Source: Campylobacteraceae bacterium
GTDB lineage: Bacteria > Campylobacterota > Campylobacteria > Campylobacterales > Sulfurovaceae
DNA length: 33,575 bases
NCBI GenBank assembly: GCA_027068975.1
Contig: JALXFN010000003.1
Coordinates: 1-33,575, forward strand
Reading direction: 5' to 3'
This document shows positions 16,819 to 24,947 of the stretch, piece by piece. The notes below the pieces were generated by a model that saw only the letters and a program-made list of their open reading frames with translations, did not search any database and had not been told where the DNA came from. Within the stretch, counting starts at the first letter, position 1. Each line of letters opens with the position of its first letter. Both the position numbers and the translations under genes were made by a program.

Positions 16819-17820
16819 ATGAAATATAACAACATTGACTTTAATAATAAAACGATTCTCATTACTGGTGGAGCAGGATTTATTGGCTCTAATTTGGCTT
16901 TTTATTTTCAAGAGCAGTTCCCTCAATCACATGTAGTTGTTTTTGACAAATTTAGAAGTGAAGCAGTTTTTTCCAATGGAAATTTACAAAGTTTTGGACA
17001 CTATAAGAATCTTATAGGTTTTTCAGGTGATGTTATTTGTGGTGATTTAAATTCTGAAAAAGATTTATCAGCATTGGATGATTATAACTTTGACTATATT
17101 TTTCATGAAGCTGCTATTTCAGACACAAGAGTCTATGACCAAGAGATAATCATGCAGACCAATGTCAACTCTTTTTATTACTTTTTAGAGAAAGCTAAAA
17201 AAGACAATGCTGTATTGGTTTACGCCTCTTCTGCTGCAACCTATGGTTCTATGCCTTCACCTCAAACTGTAGGAAAGGAGAATCCTGAAAATCCTTATGG
17301 CTTCTCTAAGTATGCCATGGACCAGATTGCTTACCGTTATATGAGAGAGAATCCATCTATGAAGATTGTAGGGTTAAAATATTTCAATGTTTATGGAGCT
17401 AGGGAGTTCTTTAAAGACAAAACATCTTCTACTGTTATTCAGTTTGGACATCAAATCTTAGCAGGAAAAGCACCAAGACTTTTTGAGGGGAGTGATGAGA
17501 TAGTTAGAGATTTTGTCTATATTAAAGATGTTGTTCAAGCCAATATAAAAGCTTGTGAAGCTAAGAAATCAGGGGTTTATAATGTGGGGACATCTAAGCC
17601 AAGAAGTTTTCAAGATATAGCTGACATTTTACAAAAAGAGTTGGGAACTGACTATGGGACAGAATACTTTCCTAACCCTTTTACAGGTTACCAAATGCAC
17701 ACCCAAGCTGATATTTCAACGTCACAAGAGTTCTTAGGATATGAGCCTGAATGGGAACTAGAAGAGGGGATTAAAGATTATATTTCAGAGATTAAACGTA
17801 TGTATGAAGAAGAACTGTAG
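16819..17820 (+). CDS. hldD: ADP-L-glycero-D-manno-heptose 6-epimerase
   Basis: HldD converts ADP-D-glycero- to ADP-L-glycero-manno-heptose, the donor for inner-core heptoses. The 333-residue short-chain dehydrogenase-type protein has the nucleotide-binding ITGGAGFIGSN, YASSAATYG with the catalytic Ser, YGFSKYAMD (YxxxK), FNVYGARE and the C-terminal GYQMHTQADIS. It leads the hldD-hldE-gmhA block. The only possible start is ATG 16819, which lacks a normal ribosome binding site. The stop codon TAG is formed by the GTAG of a REP-like element. Confidence 0.95.
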   Translation: MKYNNIDFNNKTILITGGAGFIGSNLAFYFQEQFPQSHVVVFDKFRSEAVFSNGNLQSFGHYKNLIGFSGDVICGDLNSEKDLSALDDYNFDYIFHEAAISDTRVYDQEIIMQTNVNSFYYFLEKAKKDNAVLVYASSAATYGSMPSPQTVGKENPENPYGFSKYAMDQIAYRYMRENPSMKIVGLKYFNVYGAREFFKDKTSSTVIQFGHQILAGKAPRLFEGSDEIVRDFVYIKDVVQANIKACEAKKSGVYNVGTSKPRSFQDIADILQKELGTDYGTEYFPNPFTGYQMHTQADISTSQEFLGYEPEWELEEGIKDYISEIKRMYEEEL

Positions 17821-17843
17821 GGGCGACCTTCGTATCTGCCTAC
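17817..17843 (+). repeat. REP-like element 6, degenerate, overlapping the hldD stop
   Basis: GTAG (17817-17820) supplies the hldD stop codon and is followed by GGGCGACC and a weakly complementary TCTGCC, ending in CTAC. The hairpin is poor, so this is the least certain member. Confidence 0.45.
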
Positions 17844-17862
17844 AATTGGCATATTGAAAAAT

Positions 17863-17886
17863 GTAGGGTGTGATTGCTATCGCATC
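17863..17886 (+). repeat. REP-like element 7, upstream of hldE
   Basis: GTAG (17863-17866) is followed by GGTGTGAT, TGCT and ATCGCATC, an 8-base stem with two G-T pairs. It resembles element 8 at 20829-20852. It lies 13 bases before the proposed hldE start. Confidence 0.7.
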
Positions 17887-17899
17887 AATAAGGAAAAAC

Positions 17900-19342
17900 G
17901 TGATAGAACTAAAAAACAAAGAACCAAATATTTTAGTCATCGGTGACCTCATGATAGACCACTACCTTTGGGGAAAGTGTGAAAGGATATCCCCTGAAGC
18001 ACCTGTGCAAGTGGTCGCAATAGAGAAAGAGACAGCCGTACTTGGTGGAGCAGGAAATGTGGTTCATAACCTTAAAGCTTTGGGTGCAAAAGTAGATGTT
18101 TTAAGTGTTATTGGTGATGACAGCAATGCTCATGAGCTTAAAATACTATTGAGTGATATTCATGTGAGTGGGGATGTACTGATTGTTCAAGAGGCTAGGA
18201 AAACTTCTAAAAAGAGTAGAATCATCGCTTCACAACAACAGGTAGTTCGTTATGACAAAGAGAGTACAGACGATATTTCTAAAGAGTCAGAGCTTAAAAT
18301 AGTAGAGTATTTTAAGAAAAATATTACCTCTTATGATATGGTACTTCTTTCTGATTATGGTAAGGGTGTACTAACAAATGAGTTAACAAGAGCTTTAATA
18401 GAGATTGCCAACAAACATGGTAAAAAGGTTTTAGTTGACCCTAAAGGTGAAGATTATACGAAGTATTCAGGAGCTTACCTTTTAACACCAAACAAAAAAG
18501 AGGCTATTGAAGCTTCAAAAGTCAATATTAAAGATGAAGCTTCTCTTTTAGAAGCTATTACAAAACTTAAAAGTAAATGTTCGTTGTCTGTAGGGCTTAT
18601 TACCCTTAGTGAAGATGGTATTGCTATTTATGATGATGCGTTACGAACGCACCCCACGGTAGCACGAGAGGTCTATGATGTTACAGGAGCAGGTGATACG
18701 GTTATTGCTTCTCTTGGTTTCTCTTTGGCTTGTGGGTATGACATAGACAAAGCAGTAAAGTTTTCAAACCTTGCAGCTGGTGTGGTGGTTGGAAAAATAG
18801 GTTCAGCAACAGCCACGCTTAATGAGATTATAGAGTATGAGTCAAGCCTTAATAAATCTACATCGGATTCACATATTAAGACACTTGAAGAGATAGAACT
18901 TCTTAGTGAGGAGCTAAAAAAACGAGGTAAAAAAGTGGTCTTTACCAATGGCTGTTTCGACATCTTACATGTGGGACATGTGAAGTATCTTGAAGAGGCA
19001 AAATCGTATGGTGATGTTCTCATTTTAGGGCTTAATTCAGATGAAAGTGTTTCACGTCTCAAAGGTCCAACTCGACCAGTCAACACTGAAAATGACCGAG
19101 CATATATTTTAGCTTCACTAGAAGCTGTAGATTATGTGGTAAAATTTTATGATGATACACCCTATGAACTTATAAAAGCTGTGCAACCTCATATTTTGGT
19201 CAAAGGTGGAGACTATGAAGGTAAAGAGGTTGTAGGTCAAGATATAGCCGATGAGTTAAGGCTTGTTAATTTTGTCGAAGGTAAAAGTACTACAAAAACA
19301 ATAGAAAGAATAAAGGATGGTCATGAAAACAACTATTGCTAG
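17900..19342 (+). CDS. hldE: Bifunctional heptose-7-phosphate kinase / heptose-1-phosphate adenylyltransferase
   Basis: HldE phosphorylates D-glycero-beta-D-manno-heptose 7-phosphate and later transfers AMP to heptose 1-phosphate. The N-terminal PfkB-type kinase shows [26 protein letters not shown] and DVTGAGDT. The C-terminal nucleotidyltransferase shows [14 protein letters not shown] and [13 protein letters not shown]. The frame is open to a GTG at 17870, but the stretch between lies inside a REP-like element. I prefer GTG at 17900 (480 residues) because AAGGA at 17890-17894 is correctly spaced and the protein then begins just before the conserved strand. Its 3' end overlaps gmhA by 20 bases. 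Confidence 0.93.
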   Translation: MIELKNKEPNILVIGDLMIDHYLWGKCERISPEAPVQVVAIEKETAVLGGAGNVVHNLKALGAKVDVLSVIGDDSNAHELKILLSDIHVSGDVLIVQEARKTSKKSRIIASQQQVVRYDKESTDDISKESELKIVEYFKKNITSYDMVLLSDYGKGVLTNELTRALIEIANKHGKKVLVDPKGEDYTKYSGAYLLTPNKKEAIEASKVNIKDEASLLEAITKLKSKCSLSVGLITLSEDGIAIYDDALRTHPTVAREVYDVTGAGDTVIASLGFSLACGYDIDKAVKFSNLAAGVVVGKIGSATATLNEIIEYESSLNKSTSDSHIKTLEEIELLSEELKKRGKKVVFTNGCFDILHVGHVKYLEEAKSYGDVLILGLNSDESVSRLKGPTRPVNTENDRAYILASLEAVDYVVKFYDDTPYELIKAVQPHILVKGGDYEGKEVVGQDIADELRLVNFVEGKSTTKTIERIKDGHENNYC

Positions 19343-19889
19343 AGAATTACAAGGACATTTAGAGACGATACAATCTGTTATAGGAAGTATGGAAGAAGAT
19401 TTAGAAAAAGCTTCACGTATGGCTGTAGAAGTGCTAAAAAGAGGAAATAAAATTTTACTCTGTGGAAATGGTGGTTCAGCTTCCGATGCACAACATATCG
19501 CAGCAGAGCTAACAGGTCGCTACAAAACAGAGCGTAGAGGTTTAGCAGCAATTGCTTTAACCACAGATACTTCTGCATTAACAGCTATAGGCAATGATTA
19601 TGGCTATCATAGAGTTTTTGATAGACAAGTAGAGGCTTTGGTAAATGAAGGTGATTTGCTTATTGGTATCTCAACTTCAGGAGATTCACTAAATATAATC
19701 TCTGCACTACTTCTAGCAAAAGATATGGGAGCAGAGACTTTAGGATTTTCAGGTAAAGGTGGAGGAAAGATGAATTATGCTTGTGACATTAATTTGGTTG
19801 TTCCCTCCGATGATACCCCTCGTATTCAGGAGATGCACATACTCTTTGGACATACGATTTGTCAAATTATTGATGATGAGTTGTCTTAA
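19323..19889 (+). CDS. gmhA: Phosphoheptose isomerase
   Basis: GmhA converts sedoheptulose 7-phosphate to D-glycero-D-manno-heptose 7-phosphate, the first step of the heptose pathway. The SIS-domain protein shows [47 protein letters not shown] and the C-terminal [19 protein letters not shown] prefer ATG at 19323 (188 residues) over ATG at 19317 because AAAGGA (19312-19317) overlaps the first ATG but is well spaced for the second. With hldD and hldE, all enzyme activities of the pathway are here except the phosphatase GmhB, which is not in this window. The end overlaps convergent waaF by 23 bases. Confidence 0.95.
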   Translation: MKTTIARELQGHLETIQSVIGSMEEDLEKASRMAVEVLKRGNKILLCGNGGSASDAQHIAAELTGRYKTERRGLAAIALTTDTSALTAIGNDYGYHRVFDRQVEALVNEGDLLIGISTSGDSLNIISALLLAKDMGAETLGFSGKGGGKMNYACDINLVVPSDDTPRIQEMHILFGHTICQIIDDELS

Positions 19890-20808
19890 TTTTTTCTAAA
19901 ATATCCTCAGTCTCAATAAGCTTCATACACTCATGATGCTTTAAAGGACAAACACGTTTCATGCAGGGTGCACACTCCATCTCTTTTTTAACAATGACCC
20001 CTTTCGGGTTCATCCATTGAGAGGTCTCTTTATCTTTGGTTGGTCCAAAAATCGCTACTGTTGGCACTTTAAAAGCAGCAGCTACATGCATCGGTCCACT
20101 GTCACCTGTGACAAAAAGGTTTAAGCCTCCTATTTTTTGACAAAGCTCTTTAATGCTTGTTTTTCCTGCGATGTTTTCACAAACTATATCTTCTTTTTGA
20201 AGTTCAGATTCAATGTCGTTCGCCATGTCAACTTCTGCAGGTCCTCCAAATATGACTATGTCATGGGTAGCACTCATCTCTTTTGCTACTTTTGCAAACT
20301 TTTCAGGATACCAACGTTTCGCACTTCCATACGAAGCCCCAGGGTTTATGCCCAGTGTTGGTTTGTTATATTTAAAGGGTTCAAAATAGATTTTTAAATC
20401 TTGGGCGTTTGTGTTAATTTGAAAAGTTTTATTTACAAAGTCATTGTACCGAATGGCTTGGTGAATGACATCTTTGGTGTAGCGTCGGTAGTAGCCTTTT
20501 GTTTTGGCTTTGGTTAACCAAATAAAAAGTCTTGAAAAAAAGGTACGCCTAAAAGTAAGTGTTACGTCAAACTCTCCAAGCTCTTTGGCTTGGTTGTAAA
20601 TCCACTTTAGACGAGAAGGGGCTTTTTTGCTTTCGTCTAAAACAATTTTTTCTACATTTGGGTGTTCTGCAAAAATGGCTGTTGAGACAAATGAACCAAA
20701 AATGGTTATTTTAACCTTAGGGTAGGTTTTTATGATGTTCTCTATGGCAGGAGTCGTCATAACGCAGTCGCCTAGCCATGTGGGGACTTCTATTAGGATT
20801 TTTTTCAT
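19867..20808 (-). CDS. waaF: ADP-heptose:LPS heptosyltransferase II
   Basis: WaaF adds the second heptose to the inner core. The 313-residue GT9 protein shows the N-terminal [17 protein letters not shown], then [45 protein letters not shown] and the Cys-rich C-terminal [17 protein letters not shown] that is characteristic of the WaaF subgroup. It is the last gene of a minus-strand run that begins near 24369, overlapping the upstream gene by 4 bases. It faces gmhA, which makes the precursor of its substrate. Confidence 0.92.
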   Translation of the reverse strand: MKKILIEVPTWLGDCVMTTPAIENIIKTYPKVKITIFGSFVSTAIFAEHPNVEKIVLDESKKAPSRLKWIYNQAKELGEFDVTLTFRRTFFSRLFIWLTKAKTKGYYRRYTKDVIHQAIRYNDFVNKTFQINTNAQDLKIYFEPFKYNKPTLGINPGASYGSAKRWYPEKFAKVAKEMSATHDIVIFGGPAEVDMANDIESELQKEDIVCENIAGKTSIKELCQKIGGLNLFVTGDSGPMHVAAAFKVPTVAIFGPTKDKETSQWMNPKGVIVKKEMECAPCMKRVCPLKHHECMKLIETEDILEKIKTTHHQ

Positions 20809-21923
20809 TGCTTATCCTGTTTTGATGTGGTGCGATGGCAATCGCACCCTACGAGATTTTTGAATGTGTAAAAAGCTTCTGTTTTGAGTATTGTACCATC
20901 TCTATTATCAACCAATCCATAACCAGGGGCGATAAGCTGGTGCCAATAGACTTTTTCTATTTTTTGTGTTTTTAGAGCAATATCGAAATACTCTAACATA
21001 TACTTGTTATAAAGCTCTTCACTCACACATTCTTTTTCAGACGTTGGTGCATAGGGAGCTGTACCACTTAGGGGCCAGTTGGCTTCGGTAATGTAGATAG
21101 AGTTTTCAGATTTAGGTGAGCTTTTAACAATGGTATTAAGAAACTCTATTTTGTTTTTAAAGTCAAACATTCCCATTTGAGTAGAGTAGGGGCTACCACG
21201 CCTATCGACATATAAAAGAGAAGCTACTTTGTCATATTTTATGTTGTAGTTGTTAAAAAGGGTACGAATGGTAAAGTGGTACTCAAAATCTATAATAGAT
21301 GAGCCAATAAGTTTTATATCTGTAAACTCCCTGTCTCTAACATTTTGTATTACTTCATAAAATTTTAAATACTCCTCCATGGAGACAAACCCCCATTTTA
21401 TACGGTTAATAGCGTTTCCTATCATAAACTCATTGGCTATACCTTTAAATTTTTGGAAAATAGTTGTTATGTCTTTGGCTAAGAGTTTATGGTTCTCTAT
21501 ATGTTCTCTGTCTTGGATAATGGTTATAAGTATCTCTTTGTCATCTCCAAAGCCTTTTGCAAATTTTACATAGTGTTCTATATTTTCTATGTCTTTTAAA
21601 AAAACGCGTATCTGTAGAGATTTAACGCCTAATTCTTCAATGAGTTTGTATTGTTCTTCGCCTTTATCTAAGTTGACACATAGACCATAAAAGCTTGGCA
21701 TACTCGGAACCGATGGCTTTAGCCTTGCTCTATTCGGGGCTAAAGCCTCCGATTCCGAACGTTGCCATAGAAATTTTAGGAAGAGATAAGGGAAAAAGAT
21801 GAGGTTTGTAGCTATTAATTTTACATAGTCTAAACCATGACCTTTACGTAAAGCTTTTTTTGTTTCTCGTTTTAAAATATAGGGTTGGTCGGAGTGGCTG
21901 TCCCATGGGAAGTTATTTGGCAT
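20805..21923 (-). CDS. TIM-barrel glycosidase-like protein of the LPS core locus
   Basis: The 372-residue protein has a hydrophobic N-terminal segment (about residues 34-53) and then a domain with alternating strands and helices that resembles (beta/alpha)8 glycoside hydrolases. Support is SIYITEANWPLSGTAPYAP, with Glu-280 in the place of a nucleophile, and FMIGNAINRIKWGF (167-179), where family relatives normally have Glu after Asn but here Ala-171 stands. Retaining hydrolysis is thus doubtful. Position between waaF and a second heptosyltransferase, with overlaps of 4 and 11 bases, ties it to LPS core assembly. Residues 55-75 and 358-365 are encoded by REP-like palindromes. Function is not known. 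Confidence 0.7.
   Translation of the reverse strand: MPNNFPWDSHSDQPYILKRETKKALRKGHGLDYVKLIATNLIFFPYLFLKFLWQRSESEALAPNRARLKPSVPSMPSFYGLCVNLDKGEEQYKLIEELGVKSLQIRVFLKDIENIEHYVKFAKGFGDDKEILITIIQDREHIENHKLLAKDITTIFQKFKGIANEFMIGNAINRIKWGFVSMEEYLKFYEVIQNVRDREFTDIKLIGSSIIDFEYHFTIRTLFNNYNIKYDKVASLLYVDRRGSPYSTQMGMFDFKNKIEFLNTIVKSSPKSENSIYITEANWPLSGTAPYAPTSEKECVSEELYNKYMLEYFDIALKTQKIEKVYWHQLIAPGYGLVDNRDGTILKTEAFYTFKNLVGCDCHRTTSKQDKQ
20829..20852 (-). repeat. REP-like element 8, inside a coding sequence
   Basis: On the minus strand, GTAG is followed by GGTGCGAT, a 4-base loop and ATCGCACC, a perfect 8-base stem. It is translated in frame as the C-terminal segment VGCDCHRT of the glycosidase-like protein. 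Confidence 0.85.
21705..21757 (-). repeat. Palindromic element 9, inside a coding sequence
   Basis: Arms of 20 bases (21705-21724 and 21738-21757) match at 17 positions around a 13-base loop; the core is GGCTTTAGCC. On the minus strand it starts with GGAG rather than GTAG before the core stem. It encodes ESEALAPNRARLKPSVP in frame, between the membrane segment and the catalytic-like domain. Confidence 0.8.
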
Positions 21924-22884
21924 TTATAATCTCAACCAATGCTCTTTCAATCTTATCATAAACCTCACCCCCATAATCAGCTCCAACCGTAAAGTTATGT
22001 TGTAACGCTTCATCACTAATGGTTCCCCAACGTTTAGCTGAAGCAAAAAGGTTTGCTCCAAAAAAGGAAAGAGTAGGGGTATTGGTCATTCCTGCTAGGT
22101 GCATGGGACCTGTTGAAGTACTTACAAAGAGTTTTGACTGAGAAATAAAATAGGTAAACTCTATTAAACTCTTAAAGTCATCTCGAATAGTAGCACTAAA
22201 GTTTAGATGTTTTTCAATATAGGCTTTTGACTCCCCATCATCAGGACCAAAAGAGAAGACTACATTTGTGTAGTTAGAGGCTCTCTTAGCTAGTCTCAGA
22301 TAATCGTCTAAGCTCAAATTACCATCACTACTTCCTCCAAAACCAGCATGAAAGATAATGAAGTTGTTCGGTGTTACCGAACCTACGGCTTTTTCTTCCT
22401 CTCGTTCCCAAGCTCCAGCTTGGGAATGCATATTGGAGTTGTTTAGCAAAGGACGCTCAAAATCCAAAATCAAACCCTTATCAAAAGCTTTTAACAACTC
22501 CAAGTTATACTCAAACTCACGCATTTTCACTTCACTACGTCGCTGTTTGACCCGTTTGTTAAAAAAAATCTGAGCGATTTTTGTTGCAGGGGCTATACGT
22601 TTTGGAATGCGTGATTTAAAAAGAACTTTTCCTAAAGTAGTGTCAATATATCCTGAAATACTTACATCAAAATTATGGGCTTTTATGGTTTTTGTTAATG
22701 CTTTACTATCATTGGTATACTCTATAACATCATCTATAAAATCAAGCTCTTTGGCTAAAGCTACATTGACTTTGGCAACAAGCATAACTATTTTATGGTT
22801 TGTCTGCTCTTTTAAAACTTTACAGACAGGAAGCATGGTGATAAAATCACCAATTTTATCGTGACGGGTAATTAATATATTCAT
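21913..22884 (-). CDS. GT9 heptosyltransferase (WaaC/WaaQ-like)
   Basis: The 323-residue protein begins MNILITRHDKIGDFITMLPV, typical of GT9 enzymes that transfer ADP-heptose, and has the C-terminal acceptor/donor motif VSTSTGPMHLAGMTNTPTLSFFGA. The second Rossmann domain opens at FIIFHAGFGGSSDGNLSLDDYL. Which heptose it adds cannot be decided from sequence; heptosyltransferase I or III activity is the natural guess, since WaaF is encoded next door. Residues about 152-173, in the linker between the two domains, are encoded by two adjacent palindromic repeats. It overlaps its neighbours by 11 bases downstream and 4 bases upstream. Confidence 0.87.
   Translation of the reverse strand: MNILITRHDKIGDFITMLPVCKVLKEQTNHKIVMLVAKVNVALAKELDFIDDVIEYTNDSKALTKTIKAHNFDVSISGYIDTTLGKVLFKSRIPKRIAPATKIAQIFFNKRVKQRRSEVKMREFEYNLELLKAFDKGLILDFERPLLNNSNMHSQAGAWEREEEKAVGSVTPNNFIIFHAGFGGSSDGNLSLDDYLRLAKRASNYTNVVFSFGPDDGESKAYIEKHLNFSATIRDDFKSLIEFTYFISQSKLFVSTSTGPMHLAGMTNTPTLSFFGANLFASAKRWGTISDEALQHNFTVGADYGGEVYDKIERALVEIINAK
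22366..22386 (-). repeat. REP-like element 10, inside a coding sequence
   Basis: On the minus strand, GTAG is followed by GTTCGGT, a 3-base loop and ACCGAAC. The layout equals element 5 with different loop and stem bases. It is translated as VGSVTPN. Confidence 0.8.
22404..22429 (-). repeat. Palindromic element 11, inside a coding sequence
   Basis: Perfect 10-base arms TTCCCAAGCT and AGCTTGGGAA flank CC. It resembles the GTTCCCA...TGGGAATGC palindromes that are dispersed in many sulfur bacteria and cyanobacteria. It is translated as HSQAGAWE. Confidence 0.82.
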
Positions 22885-23636
22885 TTTTTTAGCTCTTTGT
22901 TTAGTTCATAGAGTTTCATGTATTTGAAAAAGTTTGTAACCATGTGAGAAAAAGCAATAATAAGCCCTGCATAGCCATCTAAAAAACCACGTTTTAAGAT
23001 ATAGGTTCTAAAAAAAGAGTAGTGAGCGTTAAAAAAGGCTTTAAGAGGTGAGGAAGATTTTTTCCCTGCTTTGTCTTGGGCAAAGAGGGTTGAGTATTGG
23101 TCAGCTTTGGCAATAAATTCACTTATGCTAGAGTAGGGGTAGTGTTGCACTGCACCTTGAAGCATCTCTTTTTTTAATCCATCCTCTATGATGTGTTCAT
23201 GCACATGTTTGTTGGTAAAGTGAGTTACTGTTTTGTTGTAAAGACGAACAATCACATCATCACCCCAACAGTGTTTTATGGGTATCTCTTTGTAGTAGTT
23301 GCTACGTAAAATAGAGTAGAGTGTGTCAGTGGAGAGTTGAAGTTGTTGAAGATGTTGAACAAATTCTACACTAAGCACTTCATCACTGTCAAGAGATAAA
23401 ATCCAATCATTGGTAGCGTAAGAAGTAGCTTTGTTTTTAGTCGCTCCAAAACCTAAGAACTCTCCTTCTATAACGGTAACATTGGAGTAGTTTTTTGCAA
23501 TCTCTTTGGTTTTGTCACTAGAGTTGTTCAAGTACAAAATAACCTCTGAAAACTCTTTTAAACTCTCTAAAGAGGCTTTAATGGTCTGTTCTGAATCTTT
23601 AGCAATCATTACAACAGAGATGTGGTTAATCGACAA
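22881..23636 (-). CDS. WaaE/KdtX-like GT2 LPS core glycosyltransferase
   Basis: The 251-residue family 2 glycosyltransferase shows ISVVMIAKDSEQTI at the N terminus, LYLNNSSDKT, the donor-site LSLDSDEVLS (DxD) and the C-terminal HVHEHIIEDG followed by FFRTYILKRGFLDGYAG, a pattern typical of WaaE-type enzymes that add glucose to the first heptose. Such enzymes work at the inner face of the cytoplasmic membrane. It overlaps the kinase-like gene by 11 bases upstream and the GT9 gene by 4 bases downstream, so it belongs to the same operon. The exact sugar is not determined. Confidence 0.88.
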   Translation of the reverse strand: MSINHISVVMIAKDSEQTIKASLESLKEFSEVILYLNNSSDKTKEIAKNYSNVTVIEGEFLGFGATKNKATSYATNDWILSLDSDEVLSVEFVQHLQQLQLSTDTLYSILRSNYYKEIPIKHCWGDDVIVRLYNKTVTHFTNKHVHEHIIEDGLKKEMLQGAVQHYPYSSISEFIAKADQYSTLFAQDKAGKKSSSPLKAFFNAHYSFFRTYILKRGFLDGYAGLIIAFSHMVTNFFKYMKLYELNKELKK

Positions 23637-24369
23637 CGGGAACTCCTTTTAGACGCTTTTTGAAATTTTTTTTATTTTTATGTTTTTGGTTAAGCGTTAA
23701 CATAGTCTCTTTAAAAGCTTCACTACAAGAGTAGTGTTTTTGGTACTCATCGGCAACGATGCTTAAGACTTCATCACTCGCCCAAAGTTTTGAGAAGTTT
23801 TTAGCCCTTGCTTTTTCGTCAAGCTCAAAAAAACTCATACGGTTAATGTCTACAATTTTAAAAATAAACGCTTCATCCTCTTCTTTTATAAGAATGTTTC
23901 CTGGAGAGTAGTCGTTATGGAAAATCTGAGCGTTATGTAACTCTAGTGTAAAACGAGCAAAAGCTCTAAATATAGCCTCTCTTTTAGGAAAATTTTTATC
24001 TAAAAGTGGCTCACGAATGGTAAAATCATAATCAAAATGCTCACTAACAAAATAACTTTGGTGCAGTAGACCACCTTTATAAAACTCAATATACCCAATA
24101 GGTTTAGGAACAAATGCACTAATTTTAACCGAATATTCATACGATTTTTTAGCTTTGCTTTTACGAAAAAAAGAGTAGGCAACACGGTTTAAAAGATGAG
24201 GAACTTTAAATGCTTTTACCACTACCTTTTGTTGTTCATGTTCAAGTACTTTAATCTCGTTTCGTGCTTTATGAATGGTGTTGTTGTTTTTAGTAAAATG
24301 CTCTTTAATATTTTTTAGAAAATCCGTAAATTCATGAGCATATTTTGGGTTTATTTCGTATTTTATCAT
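23626..24369 (-). CDS. Lipopolysaccharide core kinase (WaaP/Kdo-kinase family)
   Basis: The 247-residue protein belongs to the protein-kinase-like LPS kinases. The nucleotide-binding Lys region is KVVVKAFKVPHLLN, the catalytic loop is FHNDYSPGNILI (Asp as base, Asn as metal ligand) and the metal-binding segment is FKIVDINRMSFF. Family members phosphorylate heptose or Kdo of the inner core, increasing negative charge and outer membrane stability. It is the first clear gene of the minus-strand core operon; the start lacks a strong ribosome binding site and overlaps the upstream short frame by 38 bases. Confidence 0.85.
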   Translation of the reverse strand: MIKYEINPKYAHEFTDFLKNIKEHFTKNNNTIHKARNEIKVLEHEQQKVVVKAFKVPHLLNRVAYSFFRKSKAKKSYEYSVKISAFVPKPIGYIEFYKGGLLHQSYFVSEHFDYDFTIREPLLDKNFPKREAIFRAFARFTLELHNAQIFHNDYSPGNILIKEEDEAFIFKIVDINRMSFFELDEKARAKNFSKLWASDEVLSIVADEYQKHYSCSEAFKETMLTLNQKHKNKKNFKKRLKGVPVVD

Positions 24370-24589
24370 GGGGTATTTTATCAGATAATCTATCTATATC
24401 TTCTTGACTGTTTTTTATTTTTAATTTTTTTAACATTTCTTCTATATTATTTTGATTGATTTTCATAATAATTGTCTGATTATAATTACTACTGTTTAAT
24501 ACCTCTGCAATCTGTTTATAATAAAGAGGATAAGCATGATTGGAATCCATAAAGTATTGGTTTTGTGTAGAGAGAGCATTTTTAAACAT
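24332..24589 (-). CDS. Short hypothetical protein, possibly the C-terminal remnant of a longer gene
   Basis: The frame encodes 85 residues from ATG 24589, and is open a further 14 codons upstream without a start. The readable upstream part (ITSIFGEINHF) seems to continue the protein, which suggests a 5'-truncated gene. The segment NQYFMDSNHAYPLYYKQIAEVL recalls the C-terminal Asp-x-x-His region of SGNH-type hydrolases in polysaccharide loci, but that link is weak. The end overlaps the kinase gene by 38 bases in another frame, unusual for two functional genes. Function unknown. Confidence 0.4.
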   Translation of the reverse strand: MFKNALSTQNQYFMDSNHAYPLYYKQIAEVLNSSNYNQTIIMKINQNNIEEMLKKLKIKNSQEDIDRLSDKIPHDKIRNKPKICS

Positions 24590-24627
24590 AAAATGGTTGA
24601 TTTCCCCAAATATGCTAGTAATACATT

Positions 24628-24826
24628 TTGATTACAGGAAGAAAAGAAGATGAAAAATCCTAAAAAATACGCCTCTGAATTGGAAAATAAAATAACGGTT
24701 TTTAATGAGCAGACTAACTATAAATTTATGACAACTGTGGTTATGTTTACGCTTAATAGTGTTAAGGAGAATGAGTATGCAGGGTATCTTTTGGCAGATA
24801 GTGTTTTGGTGGGGGAGGTTGTTTAA
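24628..24826 (+). pseudogene. Internally deleted remnant of a DUF234-type ATPase gene
   Basis: From TTG 24628 the frame reads MITGRKEDEKS and stops at 24661. This matches the start of the intact neighbour (MFIGRKDELKE). An overlapping frame from ATG 24650 to 24826 encodes 58 residues, of which YASELENKITVFNEQTNYKF and ENEYAGYL align with the C terminus of the neighbour (YQELREKISVFNEQTKYRY, ANEYYNEL). Both ends of a paralogous gene therefore survive, fused by a deletion of roughly 400 codons with a frame change. Confidence 0.7.
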
Positions 24827-24903
24827 AAAATTCAGCTCTATAAATAAGTAAAAATTGGTTTCTATCGTGATTATCTAATATTTGCTTAAGTTATTAATAC
24901 TAT

Positions 24904-24934
24904 GAATTATCTCCTAAAAAACAAGAGATAATTC
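24904..24934. repeat. Inverted repeat upstream of the ATPase (hairpin 1)
   Basis: Perfect 10-base arms GAATTATCTC (24904-24913) and GAGATAATTC (24925-24934) enclose an 11-base loop. It is not followed by a T-run on the plus strand, so it is not an obvious terminator. Confidence 0.65.
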
Positions 24935-24947
24935 TCTCTATTATTAT

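Noticed and set aside
18673-19086. 137-residue minus-strand frame inside hldE
   Set aside because: It is antisense to both conserved HldE domains, has a low-complexity composition and no ribosome binding site.
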